Source of the DNA: Desulfobacteraceae bacterium
Lineage (GTDB): Bacteria > Desulfobacterota > Desulfobacteria > Desulfobacterales > Desulfosarcinaceae
Direction: 5' to 3'
DNA length: 6,854 nucleotides
Assembly (NCBI GenBank): GCA_027025615.1
Contig: JALVQM010000078.1
Coordinates: forward strand, 1 to 6,854
The notes under the pieces were generated by a model. That model was not told the origin of the DNA. It did no database searches and saw only the letters and a list, made by a program, of their open reading frames with translations. Every line of letters starts with the position of its first letter. Position 1 is the stretch's first letter. The translations under genes and the position numbers were made by a program. Below, piece by piece: positions 1-6,071 of the stretch.

Positions 1-876
1 CAATAATGCCGATCCGGCGGCGGGATGGCCTCCGCCCCCCAGGGCTCGCATAATATCGCCCACCCGGATGCCGTCGGTGTCACTTCTTCCGATCACAATA
101 CACTTGTTGCCCCTGGCATTCGGGAAAATACCGAAAGCGGCATCCGCATTCGCAATGTCCCGGTACATCTGAACTACAAGTGCCAGGTTGTTCACATGAC
201 CCTGAATAACAATTTTGGCCAATGCCACGTTATAACCCTTTATTTTTTGGCGGTATCCATTTTGGAGCATCTTGAAAAGGACGTCTTTCTGTTTTTGTCC
301 ATAGGCTGGTCTTAAAAAGCGGTTTACCAATGAAAGGTCTGCTTTGCGTTCAAGCAGGTAGGCGGCAGCAGCAGCGTCTTCGGCACAGGTCGAAGAAAAA
401 CTCAGGTTCCCAGTATCTTCGTATAAGCCCGCCAGAAACAGCGTAGCCTGCATGGGCGTCAAAATCTTGCGCTCTTTTTTCAGACGTCTGATCATAAGGG
501 TAATATTTGCCCCCAAGGGTTCGATCAATACATGCGAGGCATGTTTTTCCATGTCCGTTCCACGGGCGTCAGCGTGATGATCAAAAATCCAGATATCCAG
601 TTTTTCGCTTTTTTCAAGGCCGTCAAAGCTGTCTATCCTTCCCCATCCGTTGGTATCAACCACTGTGAGGCGATCAATATGGCTGAAATTGACATCCGAG
701 ACCTTGGGTATTTCAAAAAAATCCTTGTGGATTGATAAAAAGGCCTTCACGTTGGGATTTACACTGCGGGGCAAAAGTCCAATCGAGCCGGGGAATAAAA
801 CTGTAGCCGCCACCAAGGAAGCAACTGCATCAAAATCGGCATTTTTATGGGTGGTAATGATGTGTTTCGATGGCAT
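1..876 (-). CDS. DHH/DHHA1 phosphoesterase, N-terminal part, probably of a DHH-CBS-poly(A) polymerase (A-adding tRNA nucleotidyltransferase) fusion; cut by the window edge
   Basis: Reading the minus strand from the ATG at 876 gives 292 codons with no stop up to base 1, so the 3' end is missing. Visible DHH motifs are THKNADFDAVAS (residues 9-20), VVDTN (72-76), the signature FDHH (98-101) and LYEDTG (151-156). A DHHA1 glycine loop, GGGGHPAAG, lies at 280-288. The aspartates and histidines of these motifs bind two metal ions (usually Mn) in this family, which hydrolyses phosphoester bonds in short RNAs, cyclic dinucleotides or pAp. The opening residues resemble the large deltaproteobacterial proteins in which DHH is followed by two CBS domains and a class II nucleotidyltransferase acting on tRNA 3' ends. 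That C-terminal half lies outside the window, so the fusion is inferred. The alternative is a stand-alone NrnA-like enzyme of about 320 residues. The start codon overlaps the upstream stop by one base (TAATG) and has only a weak ribosome site, so translation is probably coupled. Confidence 0.85.
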   Translation of the reverse strand, partial: MPSKHIITTHKNADFDAVASLVAATVLFPGSIGLLPRSVNPNVKAFLSIHKDFFEIPKVSDVNFSHIDRLTVVDTNGWGRIDSFDGLEKSEKLDIWIFDHHADARGTDMEKHASHVLIEPLGANITLMIRRLKKERKILTPMQATLFLAGLYEDTGNLSFSSTCAEDAAAAAYLLERKADLSLVNRFLRPAYGQKQKDVLFKMLQNGYRQKIKGYNVALAKIVIQGHVNNLALVVQMYRDIANADAAFGIFPNARGNKCIVIGRSDTDGIRVGDIMRALGGGGHPAAGSALL

Positions 877-1688
877 TATTTTTCGTCTCTTTTTTTCATG
901 CTCAACTGTTGATGTATCGATTGAGACTTGTCTTCCAGGGCCGAATTCACGTCCGGTATCTTGCCCATGGAAAGCCGGAGTCTGTACTTTTCAACTTCAG
1001 CGCGGGTTTCAATCGACTTTTTGGCAAGCAGGTAGCGCAGATAAATGATCCATAGTCCGACAAATAATACAACAAGGGTGGCACTTAAAAAAACCCATTT
1101 ATAGCGAATAATTACCTCTATACCGGTCTTTCCGATATAAACGATCAAATTGGGTATTATCCAGTAAGACAAAACGCCTGTCATAACCAGAAAACCAATA
1201 ATGAAAATATTAAGGCGACTTATCCTGTTCAGCACTGCCTCCAGGCCCCTGCCGGAAGCATTGGAGCCGGAACCATCCTGTTCCGCCGTGCCTTTCACCC
1301 CTTTAAGTTCTCCATGAAATATTGCGATATATGCCTTTATTATAAAACCAAATAACAACATTGCCCCAACTGGAATTCCAATCGCCGCGACAAACCAGGC
1401 TCTAAAGGGAAAAGGAATTTGCCTGGTATCAAGCCTCAGCTTGTATTTTTCCAGGGGACCAAATGTTTTTTCAAAATAGTATTTGTCAAACTGGCTCAAG
1501 TTCTGGCCATCGGTTTCATAGATAATGTTACCGGAATCATCAATGACCTGGAGACGTGCCTTATAGCCTGATTTCATGACGGCCAGGGCAAAAATTTCAA
1601 GCTCTATCAGAAACAGGCCCACAAGAATAATTATTAATAATGTCTTGTGTTCAGAAATGAACGACCGCAAATTTGCTTCATGGCCCAT
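876..1688 (-). CDS. Four-helix membrane protein of unknown function, translationally coupled to the DHH gene
   Basis: A 270-residue protein that I do not recognise as a named family. Four hydrophobic segments are visible at about 16-38, 97-123, 161-185 and 198-221. Between the first two lies a polar domain of about 55 residues (roughly 42-95) containing RLQVIDDSGNIIYETDG, which looks like a small beta-rich extracytoplasmic domain. A glycine/serine-rich linker (about 129-148) separates the helix pairs. The tail (222-270) is charged, probably helical and probably cytoplasmic. There is no cleavable signal peptide and no catalytic motif that I can see. The start is supported by AGAGGA at 1701-1696 on the minus strand, 7 bases before the ATG. 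The stop overlaps the start of the DHH gene, which implies a shared transcript and perhaps a functional link. The gene is divergent from the ACT gene across 240 bases. It is real by length and coherent membrane topology, but its function is unknown. Confidence 0.85.
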   Translation of the reverse strand: MGHEANLRSFISEHKTLLIIILVGLFLIELEIFALAVMKSGYKARLQVIDDSGNIIYETDGQNLSQFDKYYFEKTFGPLEKYKLRLDTRQIPFPFRAWFVAAIGIPVGAMLLFGFIIKAYIAIFHGELKGVKGTAEQDGSGSNASGRGLEAVLNRISRLNIFIIGFLVMTGVLSYWIIPNLIVYIGKTGIEVIIRYKWVFLSATLVVLFVGLWIIYLRYLLAKKSIETRAEVEKYRLRLSMGKIPDVNSALEDKSQSIHQQLSMKKRDEK

Positions 1689-1823
1689 GGATAGATCCTC
1701 TGATATCTGTTTGTATTTTCCTGTAGCACAGCCTGGGTAACATTCTCAAGGTCTGACCTGTTTTGCACATCTTTATGTTGCCTAAGAGAACAGTTGGTAA
1801 TATATCAGTATCATCTATTTCCC

Positions 1824-1833
1824 GGCCCGGGCC
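1824..1833. repeat. GC-rich 10-bp perfect palindrome in an AT-rich promoter region
   Basis: GGCCCGGGCC reads the same on both strands and sits in otherwise AT-rich DNA between two divergent genes. A second pair of arms, ATCAG (1804-1808) and CTGAT (1834-1838), brackets it loosely. It lies upstream of the likely ACT-gene promoter. It could be an operator or chance; no T-tract follows, so it is not a standard terminator. Confidence 0.3.
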
Positions 1834-1861
1834 CTGATTTTGCGCTCTTTACTAAAGCATA

Positions 1862-1895
1862 TTGACATTTAGCCCAATTATGTCCGATATATATT
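1862..1895 (+). promoter_or_regulatory. Possible sigma-70 promoter for the ACT/UPF0210 pair
   Basis: A perfect -35 hexamer, TTGACA, is at 1862-1867. It is followed by a TATATA/TATATT run at 1888-1895 that could serve as the -10. The spacing is 20-22 bases, longer than the ideal 17, so the -10 assignment is uncertain. Transcription from here would give a leader of about 30 bases before the ATG at 1929. Confidence 0.4.
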
Positions 1896-1928
1896 TTTCA
1901 ACAATTTAGCACCGATGGGAATATTACA

Positions 1929-2483
1929 ATGAGAAAAGCCATCATTTCAGTATTGGGCAAAGACAGACCGGGAATCATTGCTGCCGTTACCAACGTCCTT
2001 TTTGAAGAAAACTGCAATATCGAGAACGTTAGCCAGACAATCCTGCAGAATCAATTTTCAGGGATTTTCATCGTTTCCATGCCCAAAAGTCTTACTTTCG
2101 ACTCCATGTGTGCCACGCTCAAAGATGGAACCCGCGGCTTTGATCTGCATTTTCACATCAAACCCATGGATCCTGAAGAACAACCAGCCCTGGCCGTGGA
2201 TACCGAGCCTTTTGTCATTACAACCAAGGGTCCTGACCGTAAGGGGCTGGTGGCCCGGATAACAAGTGTCATGGCCGACCATGGAATCAATGTAACCAAT
2301 CTTCAGGCGGTCTTTAAAGGCGGCAGCGATCCGGGAGCCAACATAATGATTTACGAAGTGGACATACCGGTGCACCTTGACCTGACAGCTTTACGCGAGG
2401 AACTGGATTCAACTGCAAAAAGCCTGGACCTTGAAATCAGCATCCAGCATAAAGATATCTTCAGGGCCATCAACCGCATCTAG
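1929..2483 (+). CDS. Tandem ACT-domain protein, GcvR-like regulator
   Basis: This 184-residue protein contains two ACT domains. The first covers about residues 3-80 and carries the ligand-loop motif GKDRPG (10-15). The second covers about 94-175 and carries the matching GPDRKG (101-106). ACT domains bind small ligands, usually amino acids, and control enzymes or regulators. The two-domain layout and length match the glycine-cleavage repressor-like group (COG2716), whose E. coli member GcvR acts by binding the activator GcvA rather than DNA. No DNA-binding domain is visible here. A modest ribosome site, GGGA (1917-1920), precedes the ATG by 8 bases. The UPF0210 gene starts 35 bases downstream on the same strand. 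That pairing recurs in Gram-positive bacteria and archaea, so the likely job is to sense a ligand for the UPF0210 partner rather than to control glycine cleavage. No gcv gene is in the window. Confidence 0.88.
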   Translation: MRKAIISVLGKDRPGIIAAVTNVLFEENCNIENVSQTILQNQFSGIFIVSMPKSLTFDSMCATLKDGTRGFDLHFHIKPMDPEEQPALAVDTEPFVITTKGPDRKGLVARITSVMADHGINVTNLQAVFKGGSDPGANIMIYEVDIPVHLDLTALREELDSTAKSLDLEISIQHKDIFRAINRI

Positions 2484-2518
2484 AAGTTTGTAACCCAGGA
2501 TATAAATGGAACCCCAAT

Positions 2519-3892
2519 ATGCTCAGCGACCAGGAAATACTTTCAGTACTTGAAATGCTCCAGAACGAAAATCTGGATTTAAGAACCATAACCCTTGGAA
2601 TCAGCTTACTGGACTGCTCTTCAGATGACATCGGCCGCTTCCAGAATGCAATCTATGACAGGATAACCACGGTTGCAGGCCGGCTTGTACAAATTTGTGA
2701 CCGCATAGGCGAAAAATACGGGATTCCTGTAGTCAACAAAAGGATCTCGGTAAGCCCTATGGCAGTTGCCGGAGCCCCTTTTAAACCCGAACAGCTTGTA
2801 TCAGCGGCACAAACCCTTGATCAGGCGGCCCAGGATGTAGGTGTAGATTTCATCGGCGGATTTTCGGCCCTGGTTGAAAAAGGAATGGCCAGGGGCGACC
2901 TGGCCCTCATCAACGCCATCCCCCATGCCCTGGCGGAAACCGAACGCGTTTGCGCTTCGGTTAACGTGGCCTCCACCCGGGCCGGTATAAATATGGATGC
3001 TGTTGTTTTAATGGGGCGCAAAATTAAAGAAGCAGCCGAACTAACCGCTGACAAAGATGGATTAGCCTGCGCCAAGCTATGTGTTTTTTCCAACATACCC
3101 CAGGATGTACCTTTCATGGCCGGTGCCTACCTCGGCATCGGCGAATCGGATGCGGTCATAAACGTAGGGGTAAGCGGCCCCGGGGTTGTAAAAAAAGCTA
3201 TTGACCGAGCCCTTGCGTCCGAACCGGAAATGAACCTGCGTCAACTTTCTGAACTTATAAAGCGTACCTCTTACAAGGTTACAAGGGTCGGGGAATTGAT
3301 CGGGCGTGAAGTAGCCCGAGAAATGGGGGTCGATTTTGGAGTGGTTGACTTATCCCTTGCACCAACCCCCAATGTTGGTGACAGTGTAGGAGAGATATTC
3401 CAAAGCCTTGGCCTGCTCAGCATCGGCGTTCCAGGTACTACCGTAGCCCTTGCCATGCTTAATGATGCCGTCAAAAAAGGCGGCGCATTTGCCAGCTCCA
3501 ACGTAGGTGGCCTGAGCGGAGCCTTCATCCCGGTTAGTGAAGATCTGAACATATCCGAAGCTGCCAAATCCGGCCACCTGTCCATCGAGAAACTGGAAGC
3601 CATTACCAGTGTATGTTCCGTAGGCCTGGACATGGTAGCCATACCCGGCGATACGTCAGCAGAAACACTTGCAGCCATCATTGCCGATGAGATGGCCATT
3701 GGGGTAATCAACAAGAAAACCACCGCCACCCGAATTATTCCGGTACCTGGCAAGGCTGCCGGGCAACAAGCTTTTTTCGGCGGGCTGCTTGGGCAGGCCT
3801 GGATTATGCCGGTCAACAATGCAAAAGGCTCAAACCTGTTTATCCGCAGAGGGGGATTGATACCTTCTCCGATTCACAGTCTTACCAACTGA
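2519..3892 (+). CDS. UPF0210 (DUF711, PFL-fold) family protein of unknown function
   Basis: This 457-residue protein is full length for the family (about 450). It shows conserved features throughout: ITLGISLLDC (24-33), GIPVVNKRISVSP (68-80), the central SGPGVV segment, and the C-terminal end GGLIPSPIHSLTN. Family members have a fold related to pyruvate formate-lyase and are sometimes called PFL family proteins, but I see no glycyl-radical motif, and no reaction is established. The high conservation of glycine-rich loops and of Cys33 suggests an enzyme, probably cytoplasmic since there is no signal peptide or membrane segment. The start fits the family N-terminus, although the ribosome site is weak (GGA at 2508-2510). 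An out-of-frame ATG at 2506 is not the start. The gene follows the ACT gene at 35 bases, most likely in one operon, and converges on the cytochrome gene with only 30 bases between the stops. Confidence 0.93.
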   Translation: MLSDQEILSVLEMLQNENLDLRTITLGISLLDCSSDDIGRFQNAIYDRITTVAGRLVQICDRIGEKYGIPVVNKRISVSPMAVAGAPFKPEQLVSAAQTLDQAAQDVGVDFIGGFSALVEKGMARGDLALINAIPHALAETERVCASVNVASTRAGINMDAVVLMGRKIKEAAELTADKDGLACAKLCVFSNIPQDVPFMAGAYLGIGESDAVINVGVSGPGVVKKAIDRALASEPEMNLRQLSELIKRTSYKVTRVGELIGREVAREMGVDFGVVDLSLAPTPNVGDSVGEIFQSLGLLSIGVPGTTVALAMLNDAVKKGGAFASSNVGGLSGAFIPVSEDLNISEAAKSGHLSIEKLEAITSVCSVGLDMVAIPGDTSAETLAAIIADEMAIGVINKKTTATRIIPVPGKAAGQQAFFGGLLGQAWIMPVNNAKGSNLFIRRGGLIPSPIHSLTN

Positions 3893-3922
3893 TTCAGATC
3901 TGTCTCCGAGCCCTTTCTGCTT

Positions 3923-5242
3923 CTATCTTCCGGATGGAAGCTTTCGTTTTTGCCAGACCATAGTGTTTGAGCTGTCTTCTTCAGCCAAAATGGAAATCCT
4001 GCGCAGGTTCTTTTTTAAGGGATAAAAACCATGCCACCATGCATAATCCGGGGCAGACATGGCAACGCCCATCCTCGCTCTTCTGCCTTCATGATGCCAA
4101 AATTCGTAGAACTCCAGCTCGATTCTTTCATCCAAAAGGGATGTTCCATCGAGCTTTCCGTCTGCATAGAGCTTTTCAAGCAGATTTTTCATGGGCCGGA
4201 AGTATTTGGTGTTATATGATGCTACGGCATCATCAAGGGTAATGAAATGTTGTTCCACCCAAACCTGGCCATGGCACTGGAGGCAAACTTTCTTCATTTC
4301 CAGCCTTGCCTCCTGCCAGTTAACCGTTGCCGGCCATGGCTTGAAATTTTCAGGATGAACGCTTTCCGGGGTCTGCAACTCCCAGCTCAATCGCTTGCCA
4401 ACGTCATGGGTGGCACTAAAATTAGTTCCACCTGAAATATGGCAGCTTGCACAGGTTGGTGCACGAAAATCCTTTCCAGCCTGCCAGGTTCCTGAATTTG
4501 GCGTATCCCAATTCCAGCCCTGACCCTCTGTTTGGTAAATGGCTCCATGCTTGGACTCCGCATAAATTTCCATTTGGGGATGGTCCGGGCCAAGGTGGCA
4601 TTGGTTACATGCTTCGGGCTTACGGGCTTCTGATACGGCAAAACGGTGCCTGGTATGGCAGGCACTGCAACTGCCATGACTTCCATCAGGATTTTGCCTG
4701 CCTATTCCCACGTTGGGCCATGTTGCAGGATCAGGTATCCCGCCAACCAGCTCGACTTTGCTGCCATGACATGCAGCGCAACCACTGGTTATCTCCACCA
4801 GACCTGCCAGAGCCTCCCTGAGCCAGGGATCTATTTGACTTATTATTTTCAGTGTGTTGGCATGTTTGCTGGAAGCGAACTGCTGCAACTGCTGGCGATG
4901 GCAGGAACCACATGTAAGGGGAGAAACGACTGTGGAAATCGGCCTGGAGTCATACTGGAAGTGCTTCTGGTCTACAGCATTGTCACTGTTTGCCCGATGG
5001 CATTTGTAACAATCAACCCCTGACCTTGCGTGCTGTCCCGATGCCCAGTCCCTGAAAATCCCCTCTGTCTTCTGGCTGTGGCATTTTACACATTCCGTAG
5101 CCATTGCCTTGCGCATTGCAGAAGGCATCAACCATTTGGCCGGAATTAGTTTCCTGAAACTGAATCCTCCCCCGGCCCCTGCTGCGGCCAACAGTGTGAC
5201 TACGACAATTGTAACTACCAGGGTATTGCGGCTGATCCTCAT
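3923..5242 (-). CDS. Octahaem cytochrome c, hydroxylamine oxidoreductase-like (HAO family)
   Basis: The 439-residue product has exactly eight CXXCH haem-attachment motifs, at residues 51, 78, 111, 155, 192, 212, 264 and 320 (first Cys). There is no CXXCK site of the NrfA kind. The segments ESKHGAIY (229-236), WNWDTPNSG (243-251) and APTCASCH (261-268), and the tail EFWHHEGRRAR (380-390) with DYAWWHGFY (399-407), fit the HAO family, in which haem 4 is the catalytic site. HAO proper oxidises hydroxylamine, while relatives in anaerobes reduce nitrite or hydroxylamine to ammonium. A hydrophobic N-terminal stretch (8-27) directs export and may stay as a membrane anchor. No NapC/NrfH-type quinol dehydrogenase gene is adjacent, so the electron partner is unknown. 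The start is the only in-frame ATG after an upstream stop; its ribosome site is weak (GGA, 3-5 bases away). It lies 98 bases downstream of the stress-protein gene on the same strand. The family call is firm; the reaction direction is inferred. Confidence 0.9.
   Translation of the reverse strand: MRISRNTLVVTIVVVTLLAAAGAGGGFSFRKLIPAKWLMPSAMRKAMATECVKCHSQKTEGIFRDWASGQHARSGVDCYKCHRANSDNAVDQKHFQYDSRPISTVVSPLTCGSCHRQQLQQFASSKHANTLKIISQIDPWLREALAGLVEITSGCAACHGSKVELVGGIPDPATWPNVGIGRQNPDGSHGSCSACHTRHRFAVSEARKPEACNQCHLGPDHPQMEIYAESKHGAIYQTEGQGWNWDTPNSGTWQAGKDFRAPTCASCHISGGTNFSATHDVGKRLSWELQTPESVHPENFKPWPATVNWQEARLEMKKVCLQCHGQVWVEQHFITLDDAVASYNTKYFRPMKNLLEKLYADGKLDGTSLLDERIELEFYEFWHHEGRRARMGVAMSAPDYAWWHGFYPLKKNLRRISILAEEDSSNTMVWQKRKLPSGR
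3927..3951 (+). terminator. Weak candidate terminator for the UPF0210 gene
   Basis: CTTCC-GGAT-GGAAG (3927-3940) can form a 5-bp stem with a 4-base loop and is followed by CTTTCGTTTTT. An overlapping alternative pairs GCTTC (3919-3923) with GAAGC (3937-3941). The stem is short, and it lies inside the 3' end of the convergent cytochrome gene, so it may be coding sequence only. Confidence 0.25.
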
Positions 5243-5265
5243 TATTCCGTCTATAGTTTTGGGGC

Positions 5266-5284
5266 AATGTCAGCGAAAATGTCA
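5266..5284. repeat. Short direct repeat AATGTCA upstream of the cytochrome gene
   Basis: AATGTCA occurs at 5266-5272 and 5278-5284 (TGACATT on the coding strand of the cytochrome gene). The copies are 12 bases apart start to start, about one helical turn. They lie 24-42 bases before the cytochrome start codon, where a regulator could bind or overlap a promoter. No clear -35/-10 pair was found here, and the copies may be chance. Confidence 0.3.
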
Positions 5285-5340
5285 CCAATAATCAGTTTTA
5301 TTTGCAAAAAAAACTTAAAGTATCATCTGATTTATGAATT

Positions 5341-5733
5341 TTATCTTACTGTAACAACAGGGCAATTTGCTTTAAGAATAACGTACTGGGCTGTAGAGCC
5401 GAAAAGCAGCTTTCCCATTTTAGAGCGGCGGCGAACCCCGATAAATATCTCTTCAACGCCATTTTCCTGGGCAAAATTAACCAAATCCTCGCCCGGTGCA
5501 AGCCCTCTGATAAGCAGGTGAGTGGAACATTTCACCCCCTGGCTTTCAACTTCTGAACGGGCCAGATCCAGATCGGCTTCGGCCTGTTTAATTTGCTCCT
5601 GCTCTTCGTCGGTCCCTTTGAAAAGCGAACCGGCAACAAGCAGCTCGGCGCCAAATGCCTTCGCATGTTTAACGGCGACCTTTAGAGCATCCCTGGCCGC
5701 ATTCGAACCATCCAAGCCTACTAAAAATTTCAT
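5341..5733 (-). CDS. Universal stress protein, UspA family
   Basis: A single-domain Usp protein of 130 residues, normal for the family, probably a cytoplasmic homodimer. It opens with KFLVGLDGS (residues 2-10), including the nucleotide-site Asp8. It carries the ATP-loop region GVRRRSKMGKLLFGS (99-113), a variant of G-2X-G-9X-G-S/T with Arg in place of the second glycine. It ends in CPVVTV (124-129), the last strand. ATP binding is plausible but not proven by the variant motif. Two ATGs are possible. GAGGAG lies one base before the upstream ATG (5739) but 7 bases before the second (5733), so the second is preferred, and it also places the first strand as in other Usp proteins. The cytochrome gene follows 98 bases downstream on the same strand with no strong terminator between, so co-transcription is possible. 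Usp proteins usually respond to growth arrest or redox stress. Confidence 0.9.
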   Translation of the reverse strand: MKFLVGLDGSNAARDALKVAVKHAKAFGAELLVAGSLFKGTDEEQEQIKQAEADLDLARSEVESQGVKCSTHLLIRGLAPGEDLVNFAQENGVEEIFIGVRRRSKMGKLLFGSTAQYVILKANCPVVTVR

Positions 5734-5740
5734 TTGCATA

Positions 5741-5746
5741 CTCCTC
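5741..5746 (-). promoter_or_regulatory. Ribosome binding site that decides the stress-protein start
   Basis: On the minus strand GAGGAG is followed by T-ATG-CAA-ATG. Only the second ATG is at a normal distance (7 bases); the first is a single base away. This favours a start at 5733 over 5739. Confidence 0.7.
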
Positions 5747-5830
5747 GTAACAGATTAACAGAATCCAACTTCCAAATGACATTATGGGTTGCAACTTATG
5801 AGTAACTTTTTGTTCGTCAGCAGTCTGTTT

Positions 5831-5859
5831 ACTATAAAACTTCAAATCAAAGATCGCAA
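5831..5859 (-). promoter_or_regulatory. Predicted sigma-70 promoter for the stress-protein gene
   Basis: On the minus strand TTGCGA (5859-5854, four of six matches to TTGACA) and TATAGT (5836-5831, five of six to TATAAT) are separated by exactly 17 bases. The transcript would start near 5824, leaving a leader of about 90 bases. An inverted repeat (5860-5885) abuts the -35 element. Confidence 0.45.
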
Positions 5860-5885
5860 AGGAAATTGCTTTAAAATCATTTCCT
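5860..5885. repeat. Inverted repeat AGGAAAT-N12-ATTTCCT next to the stress-gene promoter
   Basis: The 7-bp arms at 5860-5866 and 5879-5885 are perfect, with a 12-base spacer. The repeat lies immediately upstream of the predicted -35 of the stress-protein gene, a typical place for an activator site. No regulator can be named from sequence alone. Confidence 0.4.
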
Positions 5886-5912
5886 GCCTAGATCCCATGG
5901 TAAATATACCAG

Positions 5913-5927
5913 ATGCATTGGTTGCAT
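5913..5927. promoter_or_regulatory. Operator-like palindrome ATGCA-N5-TGCAT
   Basis: Perfect 5-bp arms around TTGGT make a 15-bp palindrome containing T-N11-A, the loose signature of LysR-type regulator sites. It lies about 145 bases before the oxidoreductase start. No regulator gene is visible in the window. Confidence 0.35.
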
Positions 5928-5983
5928 ATACAAATCTGCTGAACCGGTCTAAAAAAATATAATTTTGGACTTGTTTTCAGCCA

Positions 5984-5998
5984 GTTACAATTGGTAAC
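5984..5998. promoter_or_regulatory. Operator-like palindrome GTTAC-N5-GTAAC
   Basis: Perfect 5-bp arms around AATTG make a second 15-bp palindrome with the same 5-10-15 geometry and T-N11-A as the one at 5913. It lies 32 bases upstream of the TATAAT that may serve the oxidoreductase gene. It could be the binding site of a regulator of that gene. Confidence 0.35.
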
Positions 5999-6029
5999 CT
6001 GATGCAAAAAGGTCAAATTTTTTTACGGA

Positions 6030-6035
6030 TATAAT
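6030..6035 (+). promoter_or_regulatory. Possible -10 element of the oxidoreductase promoter
   Basis: A perfect TATAAT lies 37 bases before the ATG at 6072. No acceptable -35 hexamer sits 16-19 bases upstream, where the DNA is A-rich, so the promoter would probably need an activator. This is consistent with the palindrome at 5984-5998. Confidence 0.35.
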
Positions 6036-6071
6036 CAAATCTTGCTGATTTAAAGCCTTAGGGAGGAAATT

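Larger units (their letters stand above)
5734..6071. other. Divergent intergenic control region, no gene seen
   Basis: These 338 AT-rich bases separate the stress-protein gene from the oxidoreductase gene, which are transcribed away from each other. I find no convincing coding frame; the longest ATG frame noticed is 21 codons (5897-5962) without a ribosome site. The region holds a likely minus-strand promoter (5831-5859), a TATAAT on the plus strand (6030-6035), and three inverted repeats described separately. Confidence 0.7.

Noticed and set aside
650..1048. A 132-codon plus-strand frame across the DHH and membrane protein genes
   Set aside because: It is antisense to two well-supported minus-strand genes, including conserved DHH motifs, and the product looks like nothing known.
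2506..2508. ATG just before the UPF0210 gene as an alternative start
   Set aside because: It is in a different frame from the conserved protein.
3271..3819. A 182-codon open frame on the minus strand
   Set aside because: It lies fully inside the strongly conserved UPF0210 gene on the other strand, and its product has no recognisable domain; it is an antisense shadow.
4447..5023. Overlapping plus-strand frames of 124 and 125 codons
   Set aside because: They are antisense to the haem-motif region of the cytochrome; cysteine-rich stretches here come from the repeated CXXCH coding pattern.
5299..5320. Run of eight T on the minus strand between the stress and cytochrome genes as a terminator
   Set aside because: No stable stem precedes it; the only nearby arms (ACTT/AAGT) leave no room for a loop.
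5737..5739. First ATG of the stress-protein gene as the true start
   Set aside because: GAGGAG is only one base away, too close for initiation; the ATG at 5733 has normal spacing.
5897..5962. A 21-codon ATG frame in the divergent intergenic region
   Set aside because: It has no ribosome binding site, spans one of the palindromes and has no distinctive composition; likely chance.
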